Part shown: positions 28,416 through 38,573 of the stretch, piece by piece
Position numbering within the stretch: position 1 is the first letter of the stretch
Layout: every line of letters begins with the position of its first letter
Assembly: GCF_900105625.1 (NCBI RefSeq)
Contig: NZ_FNSD01000001.1
Location: 2,046,001 to 2,110,000, forward strand
DNA length: 64,000 bases
Direction of reading: 5' to 3'
Origin: Terriglobus roseus
GTDB taxonomy: Bacteria > Acidobacteriota > Terriglobia > Terriglobales > Acidobacteriaceae
Made by a program: the position numbers and the translations under genes
The notes under the pieces: model-generated
What the model saw: only the letters and a program-made list of their open reading frames with translations
The model's database searches: none
What the model was told of the DNA's origin: nothing

Positions 28416-29489
28416 CTACTGAATCTGAACCAGTTCCCCATGACCGCTGTGCGCCGTCGGCGGCGTCACCGAGTTGCTCTGCGGCGCGCGCCAGTGGTCG
28501 ATGTAGCTGACCTGGTGGACGCAGGAGATAGTGCAGTTGGGCGCACAGCCCTTCTCCGTCAGGAACTCACGCTTCACGTCCGCGGTGGTGTACTCCGACA
28601 GCGGCGTCGCAGGGTAGCCACGCTGCTGCGAACAGTAATGCACCAGGCCGTTCTCGCAGACATACAGGTAACGACCGCCAGCGCGGCAGCGCCAGTCGTT
28701 CGGCTCGCCGTTTGCGATGGCTTCCTGGAAGTGATTGAAGCGCGAATAGCTGCGGCGCGTCAGCTTGCGGACGCGCTCCCAGACCGTGCGCTCTTCCCCG
28801 CCCAGCGGCTTCAACTGGCCGCTGCCATCGTGAATGATGCCGATGGTCGACGAGAAGCCAAGTTCCAGTGCGCGCGTCGAGACCGTAAATGCATCCTGCG
28901 GGTTGGCCACACCGCCGCCCACGACAGAGTTGATATTCACGTGAAAGTCCGCGAACTCGGCCAGCCAGAGCAGGCGCTGGTCCAGCACTTTCAGGCTCTT
29001 CTTCGACACGGCATCCGGCATCACGTTGTCGATGGAGATCTGCATATGATCCAGACCGGCCCTGTTCAGGCGCTCGATCCGTTCCTTATTCAGGTAGTAG
29101 CCGTTCGTAATCATGCCGGCCAGCGCGCCGGTCTTGCGAATGCGCTTGATGATCTCGTCGAGATCAGGGTGCATCAGCGGCTCGCCACCCGAGATGGTGA
29201 TGACCGACGTGCCCAGGCGACCCAGGTCGTCGATGCGGCGCAGCATCTCGTCCAGCGGCGTGGGATCGCTGTGGTCGTCGTACTCGTTGCAGTAGGTACA
29301 GGCCAGGTTGCAGCGGCGCATCGGTACGATCTGCGCCATGTAAGGGTGGCCCGTCGACAGCACGGCAGAGGCAATCCCGCGCAGCTCGCGCAGGCGAAGC
29401 ATCGCCAGCTTGATGCGGCGGCGCAGCGGCATGGGCCGGTGGCCCGGCTTGAACTCAAACGCCGGTTTGGTAACAACTGCAGTCGACAT
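28416..29489 (-). CDS. radical SAM protein with C-terminal cysteine cluster
   Basis: The 357-residue protein has the radical SAM cluster motif CNLACTYC (about residues 60-67), the GGEP motif in TISGGEPLMHP, and a C-terminal region with Cys residues (WRCRAGGRYLYVCENGLVHYC, then CAPNCTISC) that may bind a second iron-sulfur cluster as in SPASM-type enzymes. It would cleave S-adenosylmethionine to start a radical reaction; the substrate is not deducible. It lies 150 bases after the large esterase gene on the same strand, with a family 2 repeat between them. Confidence 0.88.
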   Translation of the reverse strand: MSTAVVTKPAFEFKPGHRPMPLRRRIKLAMLRLRELRGIASAVLSTGHPYMAQIVPMRRCNLACTYCNEYDDHSDPTPLDEMLRRIDDLGRLGTSVITISGGEPLMHPDLDEIIKRIRKTGALAGMITNGYYLNKERIERLNRAGLDHMQISIDNVMPDAVSKKSLKVLDQRLLWLAEFADFHVNINSVVGGGVANPQDAFTVSTRALELGFSSTIGIIHDGSGQLKPLGGEERTVWERVRKLTRRSYSRFNHFQEAIANGEPNDWRCRAGGRYLYVCENGLVHYCSQQRGYPATPLSEYTTADVKREFLTEKGCAPNCTISCVHQVSYIDHWRAPQSNSVTPPTAHSGHGELVQIQ

Positions 29490-29559
29490 ACGCTTTTGAT
29501 TCTATCTCGTTCGAGACGACGCGACTTTCTGCCCGAACGCTTGAAGAGTCGCTGCGGAA

Positions 29560-29625
29560 CCCGGATGCCCCATTCCGTTGCGAAGCAAAAGGGTAGGCTA
29601 TCGCGCGGAGGCGCGACCGTCTTTC
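29560..29625 (-). repeat. intergenic repeat family 2, single copy in reverse
   Basis: The reverse complement reads GAAAGACGGTCGCGC ... GCGCGATAGCC, then GGAATGGGGCATCCGGG, closely following the right half of the element at 20546-20606 (GAAAGATGGTCGCGC ... GCGCGATACCC, then AGAATGGGGCGCCCG). Confidence 0.7.
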
Positions 29626-29639
29626 AACTGTCAAGGAAA

Positions 29640-31343
<1,704 letters not shown>

Positions 31344-31490
31344 GGGTGGTCTCAATGTATCAATCGCGGAATGTCGCAGGCTATGCGAGCCTCCAGGCCG
31401 AAGGGGTTATCGATAATCCGTTAGACTGGAAGATGACCATGCGGAAGAAATCTCCGCTTGTGAACCCCTCACAATGGAGAGCAGCGGATC

Positions 31491-32891
31491 GTGCAGACAA
31501 GCTACAACGGCATCGAAGTCCCAACAGACGGCAGAGCAATCACCTACGCAAACGGCACCTATGGTGTTCCTGATGTGCCGATCATCCCGTTTATTGAGGG
31601 CGACGGCGCCGGCCGCGACATCTGGAAGAATGCACGCAAGGTGCTGGACGCAGCCGTGCAGAAGAGCTATGGCGGCACAAAGAAGGTGGCCTGGTACGAG
31701 ATTCTGGCCGGTGAAAAAGCTTATGGACTGACGCAGAACTGGCTGCCGGACGATACCGTTCAGGCCTGCCTCGACTTCCGCGTCAGCATTAAGGGACCGC
31801 TCACCACGCCCATCGGCGGCGGCATACGCAGCCTGAACGTAACGCTGCGCCAGACCATGGACCTGTATCAGTGCATCCGCCCGGTGAAGCACTATCCCGG
31901 CGTGCCCAGCCCCGTCACCAATGCGGATGATGTGGACGTCGTCATCTTCCGCGAGAACACGGAAGACATCTACGCCGGCATCGAGTTCAAGGCAGGCTCG
32001 CCCGAAGAGGCCAAGCTGCGGGAGTTCGTCAACACTCAGCTCCTCGCAGGCACCAAGAAGCAACTGCGCTCCGACGGCGGCATCGGCATCAAGCCCATCA
32101 CGGAGAGGTCGTCCAAACGCCTCGTCCGCGCGGCCATCCAGTACGCCGTTGATCACGGCCGTAAGGTCATGTCGATCGTCCACAAAGGCAACATCCAGAA
32201 GTTCACCGAAGGTGCCTTCCGCGAGTGGGGCTATGAAGTCGCCGTCACCGAGTTCCGCGACAAGATCGTCACTGAGCGTGAAAGCTGGATCCTCGGCGCA
32301 CTCGACAAGGATCCGAATACACCTTCCGAGGCGATTGCAAAACTCGTCGAGCCGGGCCTGAAGTTCGCACCTCCCGCCTTTGAGCAGAAGATCATCGCGG
32401 AAGTGAAGGCTGTGATCGCCGCCATCGGCAAGACCCACGGCAACGGCGCATGGAAGCAGTTGATCCTCGTCAATGACCGCATCTGCGACGCCATGTTCCA
32501 GGACCTGCTGATGAAGCCGCAGGAATATGACGTTCTGGCTACGACCAATCTCAACGGCGATTACCTCTCCGACGCCGCGGCCGCGCAGGTCGGCGGTCTT
32601 GGCATCGCGCCTGGTTCGAATATCGGCGATGGCTATGCCGTCTTCGAAGCGACCCACGGAACCGCTCCGCGGCTCGCGGATCAGGACGTCGTGAATCCCG
32701 GCTCTGTGATCCTTTCGGGGGCGATGTTGCTGCAGCTGATTGGCTGGAAAGAAGCTGCCGGTCTCGTTGAAAAGGCGATGGAAAAGACCATCTCGCAGAA
32801 GTACGTCACGGTCGATTTCGCAAAGAACATGCCGGGCTCCACGCAGGTTGGAACCACGGCATTCGCCGATCGCGTGATCGAAAACATGTAA
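31491..32891 (+). CDS. icd: NADP-type isocitrate dehydrogenase, copy 1 with altered cofactor pocket
   Basis: The 466-residue protein starts at a GTG (31491) with GGAGAG upstream. It aligns over its length with E. coli Icd (416 residues) with an extra segment of about 50 residues around 275-330. The isocitrate site is intact: Ser114, Asn116, Arg120, Arg130, Arg154 and Tyr161 (E. coli numbering plus 1), and Lys in VHKGNI. The NADP-phosphate pocket is not: the positions of E. coli Lys344, Tyr345, Tyr391 and Arg395 are Arg394, Leu395, Val441 and Lys445. Cofactor choice may therefore differ from copy 2. A terminator separates it from copy 2 at 33076. Confidence 0.93.
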   Translation: MQTSYNGIEVPTDGRAITYANGTYGVPDVPIIPFIEGDGAGRDIWKNARKVLDAAVQKSYGGTKKVAWYEILAGEKAYGLTQNWLPDDTVQACLDFRVSIKGPLTTPIGGGIRSLNVTLRQTMDLYQCIRPVKHYPGVPSPVTNADDVDVVIFRENTEDIYAGIEFKAGSPEEAKLREFVNTQLLAGTKKQLRSDGGIGIKPITERSSKRLVRAAIQYAVDHGRKVMSIVHKGNIQKFTEGAFREWGYEVAVTEFRDKIVTERESWILGALDKDPNTPSEAIAKLVEPGLKFAPPAFEQKIIAEVKAVIAAIGKTHGNGAWKQLILVNDRICDAMFQDLLMKPQEYDVLATTNLNGDYLSDAAAAQVGGLGIAPGSNIGDGYAVFEATHGTAPRLADQDVVNPGSVILSGAMLLQLIGWKEAAGLVEKAMEKTISQKYVTVDFAKNMPGSTQVGTTAFADRVIENM

Positions 32892-33075
32892 GGGTCACGA
32901 CTCGTACGGAATGGAGGAGGGGCACCGCGAAGTTACGCGGTGCCCTTTTCCATTGGAGCGAAACGGTAACATTCTCGCCTGCGCTCCCATCGGCGGTATA
33001 CAGTGGCGGTGTCTTTTGGACCCAGGGCTTCCGCGCGTCCAGACAAAGTCCCAATCCCGATGGAGCTAAGCACCC
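32892..33075 (+). promoter_or_regulatory. terminator-promoter gap between the two icd genes
   Basis: The 184-bp gap holds the terminator of copy 1 (32920-32950) and must hold a separate promoter for copy 2. GGAG lies upstream of the ATG at 33076 (GATGGAGCTAAGCACCC). Confidence 0.5.
32920..32950 (+). terminator. intrinsic terminator of icd copy 1
   Basis: GGGCACCGCG, loop AAGTTA, CGCGGTGCCC, then TTTTCC. Perfect 10-bp stem with a T-run. Confidence 0.85.
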
Positions 33076-34476
33076 ATGCAGACAAGCTATAACGGCATCG
33101 CCGTCCCCACCGAAGGCAAGGCGATCGAGTACGCGAACGGCACCTACACGGTCCCGGATAATCCGATCATTCCCTACATCGAAGGCGACGGCACAGGCCG
33201 CGACATCTGGAAGGCTTCGCAGCGCGTGTTTGATGCCGCGGTCGAGAAGGCGTACGGCGGTAAGAAGAAGGTCTACTGGCTGGAAGTGCTGGCCGGGGAA
33301 AAGAGCTACCGCAAGACTCAGAACTGGCTGCCGGATGACACCGTGAAGGCTACCGTCGACTTTCGCGTCTCCATCAAGGGACCGCTGACCACACCGGTGG
33401 GCGGCGGCATTCGCTCGCTCAACGTAGCCCTGCGCCAGTTGATGGATCTGTACCAGTGCGTGCGCCCGGTGAAGTACTACGCCGGCGTGCCCAGTCCGGT
33501 AAAGCATCCGGAGAAGCTGGACATCGTCCTCTTCCGCGAGAACACGGAAGATATCTACGCTGGTATCGAGTTCCGCGAAGGCACGCCGGAAGCGAAGAAG
33601 TTCATCGACTTCGTCAACAACACCATGCTGGCCGGCACCAAGAAGAAGGTCCGCGAAGACTCGGGCGTTGGCGTGAAGCCCATCTCCATCTTCGGATCGA
33701 AGCGCCTTGTCCGCGCGGCCATTCAGTACGCCGTAGACCATGGCCGCAAGTCCGTAACGCTCGTCCACAAAGGCAATATCCAGAAGTTCACCGAAGGCGC
33801 CTTCCGCGAGTGGGGCTATGAAGTCGCAACGGAAGAGTTCCGCGACAAGGTCGTCACCGAACGCGAGAGCTGGATCCTCGGCAATCTGGAACAGCATCCG
33901 GGACTGTCCACCAGGGATAACGCCACGATGATTGAGCCGGGCATCGAGTACGCACCTCCCGAGTTTGGCGAGAGCGTCATCAAGGAAGTCGAAGACACCC
34001 TGCAGGCCATCGGCGAGACGCACGGCGGCGGCAAGTGGAAGAGCAAGATCCTCATCACGGACCGCATCGCCGATTCGATCTTCCAACAGATCATCATCCG
34101 CCCGTCGGACTACTCCGTCCTCGCAACGACCAACCTCAACGGTGACTACATCTCCGACGCCGCAGCAGCGCAGGTCGGCGGGCTTGGCATCGCGCCGGGC
34201 GCTAACATCGGTGACGGCTTCGCCTGCTTCGAAGCAACGCACGGCACAGCTCCAAAATACGCCGACCTCGACGTCATCAACCCCGGCAGCGTCATGCTCA
34301 GCGGCGTCATGATGTTCGACTTCCTCGGCTGGACCGAAGCCGCACGCATGATCGAAAACAGCATGGAAAAGACCATCCAGCAGAAGTTCGTAACTTACGA
34401 CTTTGAACGCCAGATGCAGGGCGCAACCAAGGTCAAGACCAGCGAATTCGCCAGCAAGCTGATCGAGAACATGTAA
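33076..34476 (+). CDS. icd: NADP-dependent isocitrate dehydrogenase, copy 2
   Basis: The 466-residue protein is the same length as copy 1 and has the canonical NADP determinants: Lys394 and Tyr395 in HGTAPKYA, Tyr441 and Arg445 in VTYDFER (positions of E. coli Lys344, Tyr345, Tyr391, Arg395). The substrate residues are in [15 protein letters not shown], including Ser114, the residue phosphorylated by AceK in E. coli. It converts isocitrate to 2-oxoglutarate with NADPH formation in the cytoplasm. The extra segment seen in copy 1 is present too, so duplication followed its gain. A 17-bp perfect terminator follows. Confidence 0.95.
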   Translation: MQTSYNGIAVPTEGKAIEYANGTYTVPDNPIIPYIEGDGTGRDIWKASQRVFDAAVEKAYGGKKKVYWLEVLAGEKSYRKTQNWLPDDTVKATVDFRVSIKGPLTTPVGGGIRSLNVALRQLMDLYQCVRPVKYYAGVPSPVKHPEKLDIVLFRENTEDIYAGIEFREGTPEAKKFIDFVNNTMLAGTKKKVREDSGVGVKPISIFGSKRLVRAAIQYAVDHGRKSVTLVHKGNIQKFTEGAFREWGYEVATEEFRDKVVTERESWILGNLEQHPGLSTRDNATMIEPGIEYAPPEFGESVIKEVEDTLQAIGETHGGGKWKSKILITDRIADSIFQQIIIRPSDYSVLATTNLNGDYISDAAAAQVGGLGIAPGANIGDGFACFEATHGTAPKYADLDVINPGSVMLSGVMMFDFLGWTEAARMIENSMEKTIQQKFVTYDFERQMQGATKVKTSEFASKLIENM

Positions 34477-34493
34477 TTCAGTTCCCAACATGC

Positions 34494-34534
34494 AAACAGA
34501 GGCGCCGCGATGTGTTGTCGCGGCGCCTCTGTTT
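34494..34534. terminator. 17-bp perfect bidirectional hairpin
   Basis: AAACAGAGGCGCCGCGA, loop TGTGTTG, TCGCGGCGCCTCTGTTT. It separates the convergent icd copy 2 and ahpD-like genes. Confidence 0.9.
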
Positions 34535-34545
34535 CGACTTACAAA

Positions 34546-35100
34546 TTAGACAGTTGCGAGTTCCGGAGCAGACGCCGTAGCAATTTCCTCCAGCACCGGT
34601 CCAATCGCGTGAATCACCGAGCACACGCGGATCACCGCGGCAATCGTCTCTTCCGAAACGCCCTTCGAACGGACGACATTCTCGTGGCTGTCCACGCACT
34701 TGCCGCAGCCATTGATGGCCGACACCGCTAGGGACCACAGCTCGAAATCATTGTGATCCACGCCATGCGAGCGCAGCACATTCATCCGCAGCTTTGCGGG
34801 CAGCGTCGCGTACTTCTCATTCGACGACAGGTGGTGGAACCGGTAGTAGATGTTGTTCATGCCCATGATCGCAGCGGCAGCTTTGGCAGCATCAAGTTCG
34901 GTGCCGGACAGGTGCTTCGCAGCTTCCGCAACCGCCGCAGCCGTCAGCGGGGCGGTGCGCGTTGCAATGGCCGAAGCCACAACCGTGCCCCACAACTGCT
35001 GCTTCGTCAGTTCCGTGTTGTTGCGAACCAGCGAGGAGTAATTCAGGCGCAGATCCTTCGCATAATCGGGGAGGGAGTCAATCAGGATATCCATCGACAT
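34546..35100 (-). CDS. ahpD: AhpD-like alkylhydroperoxidase (carboxymuconolactone decarboxylase fold)
   Basis: The 184-residue protein starts at the ATG at 35100, with AAAGGA upstream; a longer frame extends into the ahpC region but has no support. The redox motif is CGKCVDSHE (Cys132, Cys135, His139) in the CMD fold. In Mycobacterium, AhpD passes electrons to AhpC for peroxide reduction, and the adjacent ahpC (same strand, upstream) supports that role. Length is close to known AhpD (about 177 residues). A hairpin (35149-35177) lies between the two genes and may reduce expression of this one. Confidence 0.93.
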   Translation of the reverse strand: MSMDILIDSLPDYAKDLRLNYSSLVRNNTELTKQQLWGTVVASAIATRTAPLTAAAVAEAAKHLSGTELDAAKAAAAIMGMNNIYYRFHHLSSNEKYATLPAKLRMNVLRSHGVDHNDFELWSLAVSAINGCGKCVDSHENVVRSKGVSEETIAAVIRVCSVIHAIGPVLEEIATASAPELATV

Positions 35101-35148
35101 AAAGCGTTTCCTTTCCGCGGCCCATAGATATGAGCCGCGCTGAAGAAT

Positions 35149-35177
35149 GCGGGCCACAGAGCAAGTCTGTGGCCCGC
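35149..35177 (-). terminator. hairpin between ahpC and ahpD
   Basis: GCGGGCCACAGA, loop GCAAG, TCTGTGGCCCGC. On the minus strand ATTCTTC follows. It can act as a partial terminator or processing stem inside the operon. Confidence 0.65.
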
Positions 35178-35203
35178 GCATGGGTCGTTCGAACGTGGGA
35201 GAG

Positions 35204-35743
35204 TTACGCGGTGACGAGGGTTTCTTCGCCCTTCTGCCAGTTGCAGGGGCAGAGTTCGTCGGTCTGCAGAGCGTCCAGAACGCGCAGAACCTCCTGCGGA
35301 TTGCGACCCACCGACAGGTCTGTGACGTAGACAAAGCGGATCACTCCCTGCGGATCAACCAGGTAGGTGGCACGCTGAGCAACGCCTTCTTTCTCATCCA
35401 GAATGCCGAGCTGACCACACAGGTCACGCTTCACATCGGCGAGCATGGGGAATGGCAGGTCGCGCAGATCCTCATGGTTGTTGCGCCATGCCAGGTGGAC
35501 GAACTCGCTGTCGATCGACAGACCCAGGATCTGGCAGTCGCGATCCTTGAACTCCGTATTCAGCTTGCCGAACGCTGCGATCTCCGTGGGGCAGACGAAG
35601 GTGAAATCCTTCGGCCATGAGAAGACCAGCAGCCACTTGCCGTCGTAGGTCTTGTTGTCGATGGTCTGAAAAGCGTTGTTCTTATCGCGGGAAACGGTCG
35701 CAAGAACGCTGAAATCGGGGAACTGTTCGCCAATACCAAGCAT
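35204..35743 (-). CDS. ahpC: AhpC-type 2-Cys peroxiredoxin
   Basis: The 179-residue protein starts at the ATG at 35743 with AGGAGA 7 bases upstream. The peroxidatic cysteine is Cys51 in FTFVCPTE, and Cys165/Cys167 in DELCPCNW provide the resolving cysteine. It reduces hydrogen peroxide and alkyl hydroperoxides in the cytoplasm. The downstream AhpD-like gene probably supplies electrons. The sequence resembles the actinobacterial/acidobacterial AhpC subtype with a CPC end and not the enterobacterial type with AhpF. An AT-rich dyad lies about 100 bases upstream. Confidence 0.95.
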   Translation of the reverse strand: MLGIGEQFPDFSVLATVSRDKNNAFQTIDNKTYDGKWLLVFSWPKDFTFVCPTEIAAFGKLNTEFKDRDCQILGLSIDSEFVHLAWRNNHEDLRDLPFPMLADVKRDLCGQLGILDEKEGVAQRATYLVDPQGVIRFVYVTDLSVGRNPQEVLRVLDALQTDELCPCNWQKGEETLVTA

Positions 35744-36143
35744 AGGAAAATCTCCTGAAAAAGTGGGTGTCGAGTGATGCAGAAAGCGCAGCCGATACGC
35801 TGCGAAAGCGGTTTGGCCCAAAAGCCTGTAAGCGTAGTAAACAAGAATTGTTATTGTCCAGCAAGCGTTCTCAGCTGTGGATGGGCGATCAGCGGACGAT
35901 GACTGCTTTCCTGTTCGGTTTTGGAATGGGTGCGAAGGCGATACCCATACCGGCGCGTTCACCCCGTCGTAACGACTCGATTCGCTCAATGCGATAGACT
36001 AGATAAGATGTGCGCGAAGTCCTTGCGGACTTGTCTGTGCGCCTCCCTCTGTCAGCTCATGCTGCCTGCTCTTTCGTCGAGCGCGTGCGTGTGCCTGCAA
36101 GACTCTTTCGCGCATCGCCGCGAAAACAAGAAGGTACCAAGTT
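35744..36143. promoter_or_regulatory. 400-bp divergent region between ahpC and typA
   Basis: The region separates two divergent start codons and must carry both promoters. It holds the dyad at 35841-35857 and otherwise no recognisable gene. Confidence 0.5.
35841..35857. promoter_or_regulatory. candidate operator upstream of ahpC
   Basis: ACAAGAATTGTTATTGT is an imperfect 17-bp dyad (pairs match at six of eight positions) in an AT-rich patch about 100 bases before the ahpC start. Its position would suit a peroxide-responsive regulator of the Fur/PerR kind, but the sequence is not a strict match to a known box. Confidence 0.35.
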
Positions 36144-37955
36144 TTGAGTTCAGTGATTCGCAACATCGCCATCATCGCGCACGTCGATCACGGCAAGACC
36201 ACCCTGGTTGACGCGATGCTTCGGCAGAGCGGCACCTTCCGCGCGAACGAAGCCGTGACCGACCGCGTCATGGACTCGAACGACCTCGAGCGCGAGCGCG
36301 GCATTACGATTCTGGCCAAGAACACGGCCGTTCTGTACAACGACACCAAGATCAACATCGTTGACACACCGGGCCACGCCGACTTCGGCGGCGAGGTCGA
36401 GCGTGCACTCAAGATGGTGGACGGTGTCGTCCTTCTCGTCGATGCATCGGAAGGTCCGCTGCCGCAGACCCGCTTCGTGCTGGGCAAGGCGCTCGCCGCC
36501 GGCCTGACCCCGATCCTCGTCATCAACAAAATCGACCGTCCTGACGCGCGTGTGCAGGAAGTGCTGAATGAGGTCTATGACCTGTTCATCGACCTCGACG
36601 CCGACGAGAGCCTGCTCGACTTCCCCGTGGTCTACACCAACGGCAAGGCCGGCACGGCGACTCTGGACATGGCTGTCCCTGGTACCGATCTGCAGCCCCT
36701 GTTTGAGACCATCGCCAAGGCCATCGCACCCGCAACGGGCGACGCGGACGGCGCTCTGCAGATCCTCGTGACGAACCTGGATTACTCCGATTACCTCGGA
36801 CGTCTCGGCATCGCTCGCGTCTTCAGCGGTACCCTCAAGACCGGCGACATGGTCAACATCGCCAAGCTTGATGGCTCGTTGATGCCCGTCAAGATCACCA
36901 AGCTCTTCAGCTTCAATGGATTGAAGCGCACTGACATCGAAGAGACCACCATTGGTGACATCATCGCCGTTGCCGGCGTTGCCGGTCTGACCATCGGTGA
37001 GACGATCACCGGTCTCGAGAACCCGCAACCGCTGCCGAAGATTGTCATCGATGAGCCGACGATCGCCATCCAGTTCTCCGTAAACAATTCGCCGTTCGCC
37101 GGCCGCGAAGGTTCCTTCGTCACCAGCCGTAACCTGCGCGAGCGTCTCGACAAGGAACTGCAGACGAACGTCTCCATCCGCGTTGAGGATACCGACAGCC
37201 CCGATACCTTCAAGGTGCTGGGCCGCGGCGAACTGCAGCTTGCCGTTCTGATTGAAATGATGCGTCGCGAAAGCTTTGAGCTCACCGTCGGCCGTCCTGA
37301 GATCGTCACCAAGCGCATCGACGGCCAGCTAATGGAGCCCGTCGAGTACGTCACCATCGACGTTCCGGAAGAGTTCGCCGGCACCGTCATCCAGAAGCTT
37401 GGACCCCGCAAGGGCGAAATGATCAAGATGCACGGACAGGGCCGTGTTCGCATGGAGTTCAAGGTGCCTTCGCGTGGCCTGATCGGCCTGCGTTCGGAGA
37501 TGCTGACAGAAACGCGCGGCACCATCGTGATGAACACCCTTTTCGACGGCTACATCGCCTACCAGGGTGAGATTCCGCAGCGCCCTACCGGCGCTCTGAT
37601 CAGCGACCGTACCGGCGTCACCACCACCTACGCGCTGAACGGTTTGCAGGAGCGCGGTACGCTCTTTCTGGGTGATGGCGTTGACGTCTACGAGGGCATG
37701 ATCGTCGGCGAAAACAGCCGCGATAACGACCTCGACGTAAACTGCGTCCGCGAAAAGAAGCTCACGAACATGCGTGCTTCCTCCGCAGACGAAGCACTTC
37801 GCCTCGTTCCCTACAAGCAGCTAACGCTCGAGCAGTGCATTGAGTTCATCGCCGACGACGAACAGGTGGAAGTCACCCCCAAGTCGCTCCGCATGCGCAA
37901 GAAGGTGCTGCAGGCCAATCGTCGCCCACGTCGCCAGGGTGGCAGCGGCGAATAA
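36144..37955 (+). CDS. typA: TypA/BipA ribosome-binding GTPase
   Basis: The 603-residue protein is a translational GTPase of the BipA family: G1 AHVDHGKTT (residues 12-20), switch ERERGITI, G3 DTPGH, G4 NKIDRPDA, then EF-G-like domains and the BipA-specific C-terminal part ([17 protein letters not shown]). It binds ribosomes and supports growth under stress and cold. The start is a TTG at 36144 ([17 protein letters not shown]), with AAGG about 10 bases upstream; a GTG at 36153 is the alternative. Family length is about 605 residues, so either is acceptable. A strong terminator follows at 37980. Confidence 0.95.
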   Translation: MSSVIRNIAIIAHVDHGKTTLVDAMLRQSGTFRANEAVTDRVMDSNDLERERGITILAKNTAVLYNDTKINIVDTPGHADFGGEVERALKMVDGVVLLVDASEGPLPQTRFVLGKALAAGLTPILVINKIDRPDARVQEVLNEVYDLFIDLDADESLLDFPVVYTNGKAGTATLDMAVPGTDLQPLFETIAKAIAPATGDADGALQILVTNLDYSDYLGRLGIARVFSGTLKTGDMVNIAKLDGSLMPVKITKLFSFNGLKRTDIEETTIGDIIAVAGVAGLTIGETITGLENPQPLPKIVIDEPTIAIQFSVNNSPFAGREGSFVTSRNLRERLDKELQTNVSIRVEDTDSPDTFKVLGRGELQLAVLIEMMRRESFELTVGRPEIVTKRIDGQLMEPVEYVTIDVPEEFAGTVIQKLGPRKGEMIKMHGQGRVRMEFKVPSRGLIGLRSEMLTETRGTIVMNTLFDGYIAYQGEIPQRPTGALISDRTGVTTTYALNGLQERGTLFLGDGVDVYEGMIVGENSRDNDLDVNCVREKKLTNMRASSADEALRLVPYKQLTLEQCIEFIADDEQVEVTPKSLRMRKKVLQANRRPRRQGGSGE

Positions 37956-37979
37956 GACCTAAACCAGCAGATTAAAAAG

Positions 37980-38019
37980 GAACGCAGCGAGCCAACGAGG
38001 TCGCTGCGTTCTTCTTTTT
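37980..38019 (+). terminator. intrinsic terminator of typA
   Basis: GAACGCAGCGA, 10-base loop, TCGCTGCGTTC, then TTCTTTTTG. Perfect 11-bp stem and a T-run. Confidence 0.9.
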
Positions 38020-38049
38020 GCGCCAAGATAGCTTCAAGCTCGGCACAAA

Positions 38050-38113
38050 GCCGGGCGCTCCAATCTCTCGCAGCTTCATCGCGAAGGGGTGTTTCGCGCG
38101 AAGCGCGAACTGG
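38050..38113 (-). repeat. intergenic repeat family 2, single copy in reverse
   Basis: Reverse complement runs AGTTCGCGCTTCGCGCGAAA, CACCCCTTCGCGATGAAG, then GAGATTGGAGCGCCCGGC. This follows the order of the copies at 20546 and 29560 but is more diverged. Confidence 0.6.
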
Positions 38114-38226
38114 CTCTCGTGATTACGCGGTCCTTTTTCGATACCACCACTGATCCAGCCCCGGACATAAGACGGCACCCGCGCAGATGCCCTTCCTCGG
38201 CTCCCGCTCTGTTAGCGTTAGAGCTG

Positions 38227-38571
38227 ATGTCCGTGCCGCAGCAGACCCGTCTCGCAGCATCCCCCTCGGCGCAGACCGCAAGTGCCGCTGCGCCTCCGTC
38301 CGAGTCGCTGGGGCCACCAGCCGCACCGGTGTGGCTGCAGCGCCTGTCGTTGTTTGTGCTGGTGATCTTCTGCCTCTACCTCGGCCTGCTGATCGCCGTG
38401 CTGCCGTGGTGGAAGGACATGTGGGACCGCAACGCACTCCTGATGGAATACCCCGCGCTGCGTTCTTTCCTCATGCGTGGCCCCGTACGCGGCCTGATCA
38501 GCGGACTGGGCGTACTGGACCTGTGGATCGGAATCAGTGAGCTAATCCACTACCGCGACTATCGGAGCTAA
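38227..38571 (+). CDS. small membrane protein of unknown function
   Basis: The 114-residue protein (ATG at 38227) has a polar Pro/Ala/Ser-rich N-terminus and one or two membrane helices (LQRLSLFVLVIFCLYLGLLIAVLPWW, and a weaker GLISGLGVLDLWIGI). PWWKDMWDRN and the end LIHYRDYRS are distinctive, but I do not recognise a family. It ends 2 bases before the start of the GT39-like gene, so the two are probably co-transcribed and possibly act together at the membrane. Confidence 0.7.
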   Translation: MSVPQQTRLAASPSAQTASAAAPPSESLGPPAAPVWLQRLSLFVLVIFCLYLGLLIAVLPWWKDMWDRNALLMEYPALRSFLMRGPVRGLISGLGVLDLWIGISELIHYRDYRS

Positions 38572-38573
38572 CG

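Noticed and set aside
32806-34491. A 561-codon frame antisense to icd copy 2, and a similar one of 416 codons antisense to copy 1
   Set aside because: They mirror the codons of the two isocitrate dehydrogenase genes and resemble each other only because those genes are paralogues.
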